NCBI RefSeq assembly: GCF_000414115.1
Contig: NZ_AOPZ01000078.1
Coordinates: forward strand, 1 to 64,000
DNA from: Streptomyces aurantiacus JA 4570
Lineage (GTDB): Bacteria; Actinomycetota; Actinomycetes; Streptomycetales; Streptomycetaceae
Direction of reading: 5' to 3'
DNA length: 64,000 bases
Part shown: positions 1 to 11,400 of the stretch, piece after piece
Numbering within the stretch: position 1 is the stretch's first letter
Layout: each line of letters opens with the position of its first letter
Translations under genes and position numbers: made by a program
Notes under the pieces: model-generated
Databases searched by the model: none
What the model was told of the DNA's origin: nothing
The model's input: the letters and a program-made list of their open reading frames with translations, nothing else

Positions 1-1260
1 GGTTGAGGTAACCACGGGCCAACGACGGCCCGCTGAGCCACAGTTCACCGGCCACCCCATCCGGGGCAGGCCGCAACCGCGCGTCCAGCACGTAGGTGCC
101 GGTGCCCGGCAGGCGGCGGCCGATGGGCGGAGCCGTGCCGTCCGGCTCCAACGGATCCGACCACGTGGCCACGACCGTGGCCTCGGTGGGCCCGTAGGAG
201 TTGACCAAGCGGTGGTGCGGCGCCCACCGCGCCACCAGCTCCGCCCCACAGGCATCGGCTCCGACCGTCAGGGTCTTCAGGTCGGGCAGCGTGCCAGGCG
301 TGTCCGACGGCAGCGTGGCCAGCGCGGCAGGCGGCAGCAGCGTGTGGGTGATGCGTTCCTCGCGCAGCACCTCGGCCAGTTCCGCGCCGAGCAGCGGGCC
401 GGGTCGCGGTACGACCAGACTCGCCCCCTGCGGCAGGGACATGCACAGCTCCAGCACCGAGGCATCGAAACTCGGCGTGGCGAAGGCGAGCACCCGGTCC
501 CCGGGGACCACCTGGTAGTGGGCGGCCTCGGCGGCGGCGAAGCCCGCCATCCCCCGGTGGGTGACGACCACACCCTTGGGGGTGCCGGTCGAACCCGAGG
601 TGTAGATGACGTACGCAGGATCATCGAGCCGCAGCGGACGAACACGGTCGGCATCCGTCGGCCGTAGTCGTACGTCCTGGTCTCCGGTCAGCAGACCGGT
701 GACCTCCTCCGTGTCCAACGTCAGGGCTGGTGCCGCGTCCCGCAGCATCAACTCAACCCGCTCCTGCGGATAGCCGGGATCCACCGGCAGGAACGCCGCA
801 CCCGCCTTCGCGACCGCCACCTGGGCGAGAACCATCTCCGCCGAACGCGGCAGCGTCAGCGCAACAAGATCGCCAGGACCCACACCCCTCGCGATGAGCC
901 GGTGCGCCAGCACATTCGCCCGCACCTCCAACTCCGCGAACGACAACGACAAGCCAGGCGCAACCAGAGCCGGAGAATCCGGAGCACGGTCCACCGCCGC
1001 CTCCACCAGAACAGGCAGAGTGACCGGCTCCACCAGGTCGATCTGCGGGCGAGCCGGGCCCGCCAACAGGCGGGTGCGCTCGGCGGGCGGCAGGATGTCG
1101 ACGGCGTCAAGGCGCGTGGTGTCCGTCGAGTCCGCCAGCGCGTGCAAGGTATGGAGAAGCTGGTCGGCCAGAGAGCGAGCTGTGGACGCCTCGAAGTAGC
1201 GGGGGTCGTAACCGAGCTCGACGGAGAGCCGCTCCCCGGGCGAGATCACCACGGTGATCG
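1..1260 (-). repeat. Near-identical A-domain repeat, copy 1 (copy 2 at 4510-5769)
   Basis: The DNA of A5 and the end of C5 here matches A4 and the end of C4 at 4510-5769 with only scattered differences. The offset is 4509 bp (1503 codons), one module length. Long runs are identical at base level, including synonymous positions, which points to recent module duplication or gene conversion. Similarity fades beyond about 1260/5769. Confidence 0.85.
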
Positions 1261-2420
1261 GGTAGTTGGTGGCTTCGCGGGCCTCCAGGTCCCGCATGCG
1301 CACGCCGTGGGCGCCCGCGGTGCTGTCGTCGACCGGGTAGTTCTCGAAGACGAGCAGGCTGTCGAACAGGGGTGTCCCCGCGGGCAGTTCACTGAAGGCG
1401 TGCAGGCGGGTGAGCGGTACGTGGCCGAAGCGGCGGTCCTCGGCCCGCGCGGACTGCGTCCGGCGCAGCCACGCGTCGCACGTCTCCCCGCCGTCCACGG
1501 TGGCCCTCGCGGGCAGCGTGGTGATGAACAGGCCGGTGATGGTGTCGGCGCCGGGCAGGTCCGAGGGCCGCCCGGAGACGGTGGTGCCGTAGCAGACCTC
1601 CGTCTCGCCGCTCCACCGCGAGAGGAGCAGCCCCCAGGCGCCCTCCACCACGGTGTTGAGGGTCAGCCGGTGCCGGCGGGCGAACTCCTGGAGCCGCCGG
1701 GTGGAGTCCTCGCCGAGCCGCTGCGACAGCCAGGTGCCGGAGCAGGCCGTGGCACCCAGGGCGGGCCTGCGGTCGTAGGGCAGGGCGGTGGGAGCGGTGA
1801 GTCCGGCGAGGGCGGTGCGCCAGTGCTCCTCGGCGCCGGCCGTGTCGCGGCCCGCGAACCAGGCCGCGTAGTCCGCGAACGGGCGGCGGTCCGGCAGGCG
1901 CGGCTCGTCGCCCGCGGCGAGCGCGGCGTGGCAGGCCACGACGTCCGACAGGACGTGGAAGACGCTCCAGCCGTCGAGCAGGACGTGATGGAAGGTCCAC
2001 ACCACGCGCACCTCGTCCGGGCCGAGCCGGATCAGGGCGACGCGCAGCAGCGGCACGCCGTCGAGGGCGAGACCGCGGGCCTTGTCCTCGGCTAGCAGCC
2101 GCTCCAGTTCCGCCGGGCGCCGCTCGGGCGCGAGGTCGCTCCAGTCGTACTCGGTGACGGGCAGGGACGCGGTGCGGTGCACGGCCTGGAGCGGGACGGG
2201 TACGCCGCTCAGGACCACGGCGGTGCGCAGCACGGGGGTGCGGTCGACGACGTGCTGCCAGGCGGCGGCCAGCGAGCCGGTGTCGCGCACCCCGTCCATC
2301 ACGAACGTGACCTGCTCGGTGTAGACGCCCCCGCCGGGGTCGTCCATGCCGTGGACGACCATGCCGGACTGGGTGGGCGTGAGCGGGTAGACGTCCACGA
2401 TGTCGCGGCCGGTGCCCACG
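1..2420 (-). other. NRPS module 5: C5-A5 (A5 truncated by window edge)
   Basis: C5 opens with [14 protein letters not shown] and has [10 protein letters not shown], consistent with accepting a D-configured donor from E4. A5 is nearly identical to A4 over the shared stretch and has the same specificity residues, so modules 4 and 5 probably load the same amino acid. The window ends within A5 shortly after [12 protein letters not shown]. Confidence 0.75.
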
Positions 2421-5400
2421 AGCCGGTCGACGGCTTCCTGGTCCAACGGAGCCAGCGGGAAGTCCGACGGCGTACGGCCTCCGGCACCGGGCTCGGCGCA
2501 GTGCCGCACGATCGCGCGCAGCTCTTCGGCCATCTCGGCGGCGAGGCGGTCGACGGTGTCGCGCCGGTACACCTCGCGCGAGTAGGACCAGGTGAACTCC
2601 AGTCGTTTGTCCGTGACATGGCCGAGGACGTCGATGAGATGCGGTCGCTCCGCGGCCAGGTCCATGCCGCCGATGAGCCCGCCGTGCGGCGCGTGCAGCA
2701 GGCCGCCGGTCGGGGCGTTGCCGTCCTGCTGCCCGAGGTAGTTGAAGCCGAGCTGCGGAAGGCCGGGGAGTTCCTCCCCCGCCGTGGCGTGCAGATGGCG
2801 CAGGGCGCCGTAGCCGAGGCCGCCGCGCGGCACGGCGCGCAGGCTCTCCTTGACGGACTTCAGGGCGGAGCCGGTGTCCGCGTGCCGGGGCACGTCGAGG
2901 ACGACGGGGTACACGCTGGTGAACCAGCCGACGGTACGGGACAGGTCGACGCCGTCGAACAGTTCCTCCCGGCCGTGGCCCTCCAGCGTGACCGGCACCC
3001 GGTCCCGGCCGGTCCAGCGCGCCATGACCCGGCCCAGGGCGCACAGCAGGACGTCGTTGACGCGGGTGCGGTAGGCGTCGGGCACGTCCTGGAGCAGCCT
3101 GCGGGTGTCCTCGCGGTCCAGGACGACCGTCACCGTCTCCTCGTTGGCGGCGGTGTTGGCGCCGGGCAGGTCGGTGGGCAGCGTGGCGTCCCCCGACGCT
3201 GCGTGCCAGTGGGCGAGTTCGTCGTCGAAGCCGCCGGCCGCGGTGTGGTCGAGGAGCCGCCCCGCCCACGCCCGGAAGGACGTGGTCTTGGGCCCGAGGT
3301 CCACGGGGTGCCCGTCGCGCAGCGCGCGGTAGGCGCTGTCCAGGTCCTCCAGGATCACGTGCCACGACACGGCGTCGACGACCAAGTGGTGGGCGGCCAG
3401 GAGCAGTACGGGCCTCCCGTCGCCGCCGGGGCGGCACAGCGCGGCCCTGAACAGGGGGGCGGCGGACAGGTCGAAGCTGCCGCTCAGGCGGTCGGCCAGC
3501 TCGTGCAGCGCCGCGTCGGTGCCTTCCGGGGTGCGCCGCGGCAGGTCGTGCACCTCCAGGTGGACCCCGTCGCCGGGGGCGGTGCCGTACTGGCGCCAGC
3601 GCCCGTCGGCGTCCCTCTCGTAGCGCAGCCGCAGGGCGTCGTGGTGTTCGAGGACCGCGGCGAGCGCGCCGCGCAGCAGCGTCTCGTCAGTGTCGGCGGC
3701 CAGGTGGTGGGAGACCCCCTGCGTGAGGCGCGCCGGGTCACCGGTGAGGGTGTCGAACAGCCAGTGCTGTACGGGGGTCAGTGGCGCCTCGCCCACGACC
3801 GGGCCCTGTTCTGCGCGGGTCGCCGAGGCGGGCAGGTCCTCGGCCGCCACGGCCAGCTCCGCGATCGTCTGGTGCTGGAACAGGTGCCGGGGGGTGAGGG
3901 ACAGGCCGGCCCGGCGGGCGGCGGAGACGATCTGGATGCCGAGGATGGAGTCGCCGCCAAGGGTGAAGTAGTTGTCGCGCACGCCCACGTCGGACACGCC
4001 GAGCACCTCGGACCAGATGGCGGCGAGTGTCTTCTCGGCGGCGGAGCGTGGCGCGTGCTCCCCGCCGCCGGTGTCACCCGTCGGCCACACCGGCTCGGGC
4101 AGTGCCCGGCGGTCCAGCTTCCCGGTGGCGCCGAGCGGCAGCTCCTCCAGCGGCACCACCACGGACGGGACCAGGTGGTCGGGCAGCGTCCGCGCGAGGA
4201 AGGCGCGCAGCTCGGCAGAATCCGGGACATCAGCGCCGTCGGGGACCGCGTAGGCCACGAGGCGCCGGTGGCCGTCGTGTTCGACCACTTGGGCGGCGGC
4301 CGCGGACACGTGCGGGTGCCGGGCGAGGGCGGATTCCACCTCTCCCAGCTCGATGCGGAAGCCGCGCAACTTCACCTGGTGGTCGGTGCGGCCGAGGTAG
4401 TGCAGTTCGCCGCGGGCGTCGCGGCGTACGAGGTCGCCGGTGCGGTACATCCGGGTGCCCGGCGCGCCGAAGGGGTCGGCGGTGAAGCGGGACGCGGTCA
4501 GACCGGGCCGGTTGAGGTAACCACGGGCCAACGACGGCCCGCTGAGCCACAGTTCACCGGCCACCCCATCGGGCACCGGCCGCAGCCGTGCGTCCAGCAC
4601 ATACGTGCCGGTACCAGGCAGCCGCCTGCCGATGGGCGGAGCCGTGCCCTCCAGCTCCAACGGATCCGACCACGTGGCCACGACCGTGGCCTCGGTAGGC
4701 CCGTAGGAGTTCACCAAGCGGTGGTGCGGCGCCCACCGCGCCACCAACTCCGCCCCACAGGCGTCAGCCCCGACCGTCAGGGTCTTCAGGTCGGGCAGCG
4801 TGCCAGGCGTGTCCGACGGCAGCGTGGCCAGCGCGGCAGGCGGCAGCAGCGTGTGCGTGATACGGCCACCGCGCAGCACCTCCGCCAACTCGGCACCGAG
4901 CAGCGGGCCGGGCGGAGGCACCACCAAAGTCGCCCCCTGCGGCAAGGACATGCACAGCTCCAGCACCGAGGCATCGAAACTCGGCGTGGCGAACGCCAGA
5001 ACCCGGTCCCCGGGACGCACCTGGTAGTGCGCGGCCTCGGCGGCGGCGAAGCCCGCCACCCCCCGGTGGGTGACGACCACACCCTTGGGAGTGCCGGTCG
5101 AACCCGAGGTGTAGATGACGTACGCAGGATCATCCAGCCGCAACGGACGGACACGGTCGACGTCCGTGGGTCGATGCCCCGGCTCGTCGGCCGGTGCGGC
5201 GGCGAGCAGACCGGTGACCTCTTCGGCGCCCAGGGTCAGCGCGGGCGCCGCGTCCCGCAGCATCAACTCAACCCGCTCCTGCGGATAGCCGGGATCCACC
5301 GGCAGGAACGCCGCACCCGCCTTCGTGACCGCCACCTGAGCCAGAACCATCTCCGCCGAACGCGGCAGCGTCAGCGCAACAAGATCACCGGGACCCACAC

Positions 5401-8400
5401 CCCGCGCGATGAGCCGGTGCGCCAGCACATTCGCCCGCGGCTCCAACTCCGCGAACGACAGCGACAAGCCAGGCGCATCCAGAGCAGCGGCATCCGGCGT
5501 GCGATCCACCGCCGCCTCCACCAGAACAGGCAGAGTGACCGGCTCCACGGAATCAATCTGCGGGCGAGCCGCACCCGCCAGCAAACGGCTCCGCTCGGCG
5601 GGCGGCAGCACATCAACGGCATCCACTCGCGTGGTGTCCGTCGCACCGGCCAGCTCGTGCAGGGTGTGCAACAGCTGGTCGGCCAGGGAGCCGGCCGTGG
5701 ACGCCTCGAAGTAGCGGGGGTCGTAGCCGAGCTCGACCGCGAGCCGCTCGCCCGGCGAGATCATCACGGTGAGCGGATAGTTGGTCGGCTCCAGGTCGCG
5801 TTCCTGCTCGATGGTCAGGCCGTACCGGGCCAGCGCGTCCGCGTCGAACGGGTAGTTCTCGAAGACCACGATGCTGTCGAACAGGCTGGTGCCGCCGGGG
5901 ATGTCGCTCCAGGTCTGCATCTGGGCGAGGGAGACGAAGTCGTGGCGCCGGGACTCCGACTGGGCGGCCTGGAGCTCGCCGAGCCAGTCCAGGAGGCGCC
6001 GCTGCCCGTCGACGTGTGCCCGAGTGGGCAGCGTGTTGATGAACAGGCCGACCATGGAGGTCACGCCCGGGAGATCGGCCGGGCGCCCGGAGACGGTCGT
6101 GCCGAACACCACGTCGTCACCGCCGCCGTAGCGGGCCTCGTCGGTGTTGAGGGCCTCCCGCCAGGCGCCCACCGCGTCCGGCACCACGAGGGCGTAGTCG
6201 TGGCGGACGACCGGCGAGAAGTTGGACACGGCGAGCAAGGGGGTGCCGTCCGTGGCGTAGCGCAGGAACGCCAGCACGTTGTCCTGCGCCGCGTCCACCG
6301 TGATCCAGGAGAATCCGGCCGGGGCCGTGTCCTGCTCCCAGAGGGCGGGCGCGGCCAGGTACGCGTGGTTGAGGTCCCGCACCAGCCGCCGCACACCCCG
6401 GTGGTCCTCCCCGGCCGGGTAGGAGTCGTCCAGGAGCCCCCAGTCGAGTCCCTGTTCCTGCGACCACTCGGCGCCCTGGGCGAACTCCTGTCCCATGAAG
6501 AGGAGTTGCTTGCCGGGGTGGGCCCACATGAAGGCCAGGTAGGCGCGGTGGTTGGCGCGCCGCTGCCACCAGTCGCCGGGCATCTTCGACACCAGCGCGC
6601 CCTTGCCGTGCACCACCTCGTCGTGGGAGAGCGGCAGGAGGTAGTTCTCGCTGTACGCGTAGACCATGGCGAAGGTCAGCTCGCCGTGGTGGTACTGGCG
6701 GTGCACGGGTTCGTGCCGGATGTACTCCAGGGAGTCGTGCGACCAGCCCATGTTCCACTTCAGGCCGAAGCCGAGCCCGCCGAAGCCTCCGGGCCCGGTG
6801 TGGTGGGTGGCCCGGGTGACGCCGTCCCAGGCGGTGGACTCCTCGGCGATGGTGACGACCCCCGGGGCACGCCGGTAGACGGTGGCGTTCATCTCCTGGA
6901 GGAAGGACACGGCGTCCAGGTTCTCGCGGCCGCCGTGCTCGTTCGGCGACCACTGACCGTCCTCGCGCGAGTAGTCGAGGTAGAGCATGGAGGCGACGGC
7001 GTCCACACGCAGGCCGTCGATGTGGAACTCCTCGCACCAGTAAGTGGCGTTGGCGACAAGGAAGTTGCGTACTTCCTTGCGGCCGTAGTCGAAGGTGAGG
7101 GTTCCCCAGTCGGGGTGTTCGGCACGCCGGGGGTCGTTCGGCTCGTAGAGGGGCTCGCCGTCGAACGCCGCCAACGCCCAGTCGTCCTTGGGGAAGTGGG
7201 CCGGAACCCAGTCGACGATCACCCCGATGCCGGCCTGGTGCAGGGAGTCGACGAGGTATTTGAAGTTGCCGCCTGCCCAGCCGAACCGGCCCAGGTAGTT
7301 GAAGCTGACGCCGGCCGTCGGCGCGCCGGTGAGCCGGTCGTCCCCGGCCAGGTACCGCAGGGCGCCGTAGCCGATGCCCCGGTCGGGGACCGAGCGGAGC
7401 TGCTCCTTCACGGCCTTCAGGGCGCTGCCCCAGTCGCCGTCCGGCACGTCGAGCGCGACGGGGTACAGGGAGGTGAACCAGCCGACCGTGCGCGACAGGT
7501 CGATGTCGTCGAACAGCTGGTCCTCGCGGCCGTGCCCCTCAAGGCCGACGGCGACGGTCCGCCGTCCCGTCCACCCGGCGAGGACCCGGCCGAGGGCGGT
7601 GAGGAGCGCGTCGTCGATCCGGGTGCGATAGGCGCCGGGCACCTCGCGCAGCAGCGCGTCGGTGCGCTGCCGGTCGAGGCGTACGGTGACCTCCCGGACG
7701 TCGGCCATGGTGTTGGCGCCGTCGCCCTCGCCGACCGCGTCGGCACAGGAGTCCACGGGCAGCGGCGCGGCACAGTGCCGGGACACGTCCTCCCAGTGCT
7801 CGCGCTGGGCCGCGAAGCCACCGGATGCGGTGTGCGCGTGCAGGCGGCGCGCCCACTCCTGGACGGAGGTGGTGCGCTCCGCCAGACGCACCGGTTCCCC
7901 GGCCCGCACCTGCCGGTAGGCGGTCTCCAGGTCCTCAAGGAGTACGCGCCAGGAGACGCCGTCGATCACCAGGTGATGCACCGTCAGGAGCAGGCGGGGG
8001 CGGGCCCCGTGGAACAGGCGGGCGGTGAGGAGCGGGCCGGTGTCGAGGCGGAAGGCGGCGTGCGCCTCGGCCGTGAGGCGGGTCTCGGTCTCCTCGGCGG
8101 CCGCGGGGTCCAGGCCGCTCAGGTCGTGGACTTCGAGGAGTTCGGGTGCCGTCGCCCCGGCGTCGGCGCACGTCTGCCGCCACGCTCCGTCGTCCTGCCG
8201 GTCGAAGCGCGCGCGCAGGGCGTCGTGGTGGGACCGGAGGGCGGCGAGCGCGCGGCGCAGGGCGTCGGGGTCGACGTCCTGGGGCGTCTCCACGACGAGG
8301 GACTGGTTGAAGAACTCGGGGCGGTGCGGTCCCGCGTCCAGGAACCAGTGCTGGATGGGTGTGAGCGCGACCTCCCCGGCCACCGGGTCGGTGCCGGCGA

Positions 8401-11400
8401 CGGGTGCGGCAGTGCCGCCGGCGGCTGCGAGGGCGGCGATCGTGGGATGCCGGAACAGGTCGCGCGGGGTGAGGGCAAGACCGGCGGCGCGGGCGCGTGA
8501 GACGACCTGGATGCTGAGGATGGAGTCGCCGCCCAGCATGAAGAAGTTGTCGTCGGCGCCTACACGTGCCACGCCGAGCAGGTCCGCCCATATGTCGCTG
8601 AGGACCTGCTCGGCCCCGGCGCGCGGGGCACGGTAGGCCGTGTCGCCCGTCGCGGTCCAGGCGGGTTCGGGCAGCCGGCGCCGGTCCACCTTGCCGTTGG
8701 CCGTCAGAGGCAGCTCCGGCACGGTGACGAAGGCGGCGGGCAGCATGTAGTCGGGCAGGTCCGCGGACAGGTGGGCGCGCAGCTCGGCCGCAGCCGGGGC
8801 CGGTGTGTCCGGGGCCGGTACGAGGTGGGCGGCCAGGCGTTTGCGTCCGGCGTGCTCGTACAGGGACACGACCGCCTCGGCGACGGCCGGATGGGCCGTG
8901 AGCCGGGCCTCGATCTCGGCGGGCTCGACGCGGAAGCCGCGGATCTTGATCTGGTCGTCCGCGCGTCCCACGAAGTGCAGTTCGCCGTCGCCGCTCCAGC
9001 GCACGATGTCGCCGGTGCGGTACATGCGGGTGCCGGGCGGGCCGAACGGGTCGGCGAGGTAGCGGGCGGCCGTGACCCCGGGCAGCCCGGCGTAGCCGCG
9101 GGCCAGGCCGGCGCCCGCGACGTACAACTCCCCTGGTACGCCGGGAGGTTGGGGCTGCAGCGCGTCGTCGAGGACGTACACCCGGGTGTTGTCCAGGGGC
9201 CGTCCGATGGGCAGCACCGCGGGCAGCGGGTCGCCGGCGCGGAAGGGGCGCCGGGTGGCGAACGTGGTGGTCTCGGTGGGGCCGTAGCCGTCTACGACGG
9301 TCAGGCCGGGGCAGGCGTCCAGGACCCGGGCGACCACCGCGCCGGGCACGGCCTCGCCACCGGTCCACACCTCCGTGGCACCGCGCAGGCAGGCCGGGTC
9401 CTCCTGGGCGAGCAGGCGGAAGAGACCCGCGGTGAGCCACAGGCAGCGCACGCCCTGCTCGGCGATCGCGCGGCGTACACCGGCGGCGTCCAGGTCGTCC
9501 GGCGGCGCGAGCACGGCGGTCCCGCCGTGCAGCAGCGGCACCCACAGCTCGTACGTCGAGGCGTCGAAGGCGTGCGGGGAGTGCACGAGAACCCGCTCGT
9601 GCCCGGCGAAGGCACGGTCGAGGGCGAGCGCGGCGACGTCCCGGTGGCGCACGGCGACACCCTTGGGGGTGCCGGTGGAGCCCGAGGTGAACATCAGGTA
9701 CTGGACGTTGTCGGGGTGCACGAAGGGGACGCCCGGCTCGGTGGACGTCGGCCCGTCGGCCACCCGCCCGTCGGCCGCCGCATCGCAGAGACCGCCGCCG
9801 AAGCCGTCGTCGAGATCGCCGTCGAGATCGCCGTCGAGATCGCCGTCGACACGCAGCACGGTGCCGTCGGGCAGCACGTCCCGCGCGCTCTCCTGCCAGG
9901 CGGCATCGGTGAGCAGCAGCGTCGTGCCCACGTCGGCGAGCAGCCGGCGCAGCCGCTCGCCCGGTGCCCGCCCGTCCAGCGGGACGTACACGCCGCCGGT
10001 GCGGGCGAGGGCGAGCTGCGCGACGACGAGGGTGACTGAACGGTTCATCAGGACACCCACGGGCACTTCGGCCCTGACGCCGAGCGCGGTGAGCCGGGCG
10101 GCGAGGGCTGCGGCCCGGTCGTCCAGCTCTCCGTAGGTGAGCCGTTCGGCTCCGGCCTCCAGGGCGACGGCGTCGGGCGTGCGCCGCACCTGCGCGGCGA
10201 ACAGCTCCGCGGCGGTGACGTCCGGGATGTGCGCGGAGGTGTCGTTCCAGGTGTCGAGCACCTGGTGGCGGCGGGCGGGCGTCAGCAGGGGCAGCCGCGC
10301 GGGCGCGCGTTCCGGTTCGGCGGCCATGCCTTCCAGGAGGACGGTCAGGTACTCGGCCATCCGTGCGGCGGTGGCGGCGTCGAACAGCTCGGGGTCGTAG
10401 CCGACGCGCAGGGTCAGTTCGGTCCCGGGGTACGCCACCAGGCTGAGCGGGTAGTTGGTGGTCTCGATGCCGTCGAGCCCGCTCAGCCGAAGGCCGTGGG
10501 CGGCGGCGAGATCGTCGTCGACGGGATAGTTCTCGAAGACCACGATGCTGTCGAACAGGGCGGCGCGCTCGGGGAGTTCGGTGAGCGCCTTCATCCGTGT
10601 CAGCGGCGCGTAGTCGAAGCGGCGGTCCTCGCTCTGGTCGCGCTGGAGGTCGCGCAGCCAGTCGAGCAGGGTGCCGTCGCGCGGCACGGTGACCCGGGTG
10701 GGCAGGGTGGAGATGAACAGGCCGGTCATGTCCTCGGCGCCGGGCAGCTCGGGCGGCCGTCCGGAGACGGTGGTGCCGAAGACGACGTCCGCCCGGCCGG
10801 CCTGTCGGCTCAGGAGCAGTGCCCACGCGCCCTGGACGAGGGTGTTGACGGTGAGTCCCGCCGTCCTCGCGAGGGCTTCGAGCGCCCGGCTGGTGGCCTC
10901 GGGCACGGTGGCGCGGACCGCGTCCGTGGACTCGGCGTGGTGGCTCTCGCGCGGCTCGCGGTCGTAGGGCAGCGCGGTGGTCTCGCTCAGGCCGGTGAGG
11001 CGGTCCTGCCAGTGGCGTTCGGCCTCCGCCCGGTCGCGGTCGCGCAGCCAGGCCACGTAGTCGCGGTACGGACGCCGGTCGGGCAGGCCACTGCCGGCTC
11101 CGGGCACATCGGCGAGGTGGGCGTGCCGGGCGAACACGTCGGACAGGACGTGGAACAGGCTCCAGCCGTCGAGGATCAGGTGGTGGAAGGACCACACCAC
11201 GCGCACGGAGGTGTCGGAGAGCCGGGCGAGGGCCAGGCGCTGGAGCGGGGCCGGCGTCAGGTCGACGCCGCGCTCGCGGTCCTGGTCGAGGAAGTCCCGC
11301 AGCCTGGTCCCCCGCTCGTCCTCGCCGAGGCCGCGCCAGTCGAGGTGGGTGACGGGGACGGTCGCGCGCCGCCGCACCACGAAGAGCGGTTCGGGGACGT

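Noticed and set aside
6122..7282. A separate, complete glgB gene
   Set aside because: There is no start codon, stop codon or N-terminal CBM48 domain, and the frame is continuous with NRPS domains on both sides.
6000..7400. GlgB segment delivered by an insertion sequence or integron
   Set aside because: No inverted repeats, target-site duplication or transposase at either edge, and NRPS sequence was replaced rather than interrupted.
2177..8500. A 2107-codon open frame on the plus strand
   Set aside because: It is the antisense shadow of the NRPS gene. The encoded protein is low-complexity Gly/Val/Arg/Gln-rich with no domain, as expected for reverse-strand frames in high-GC DNA.
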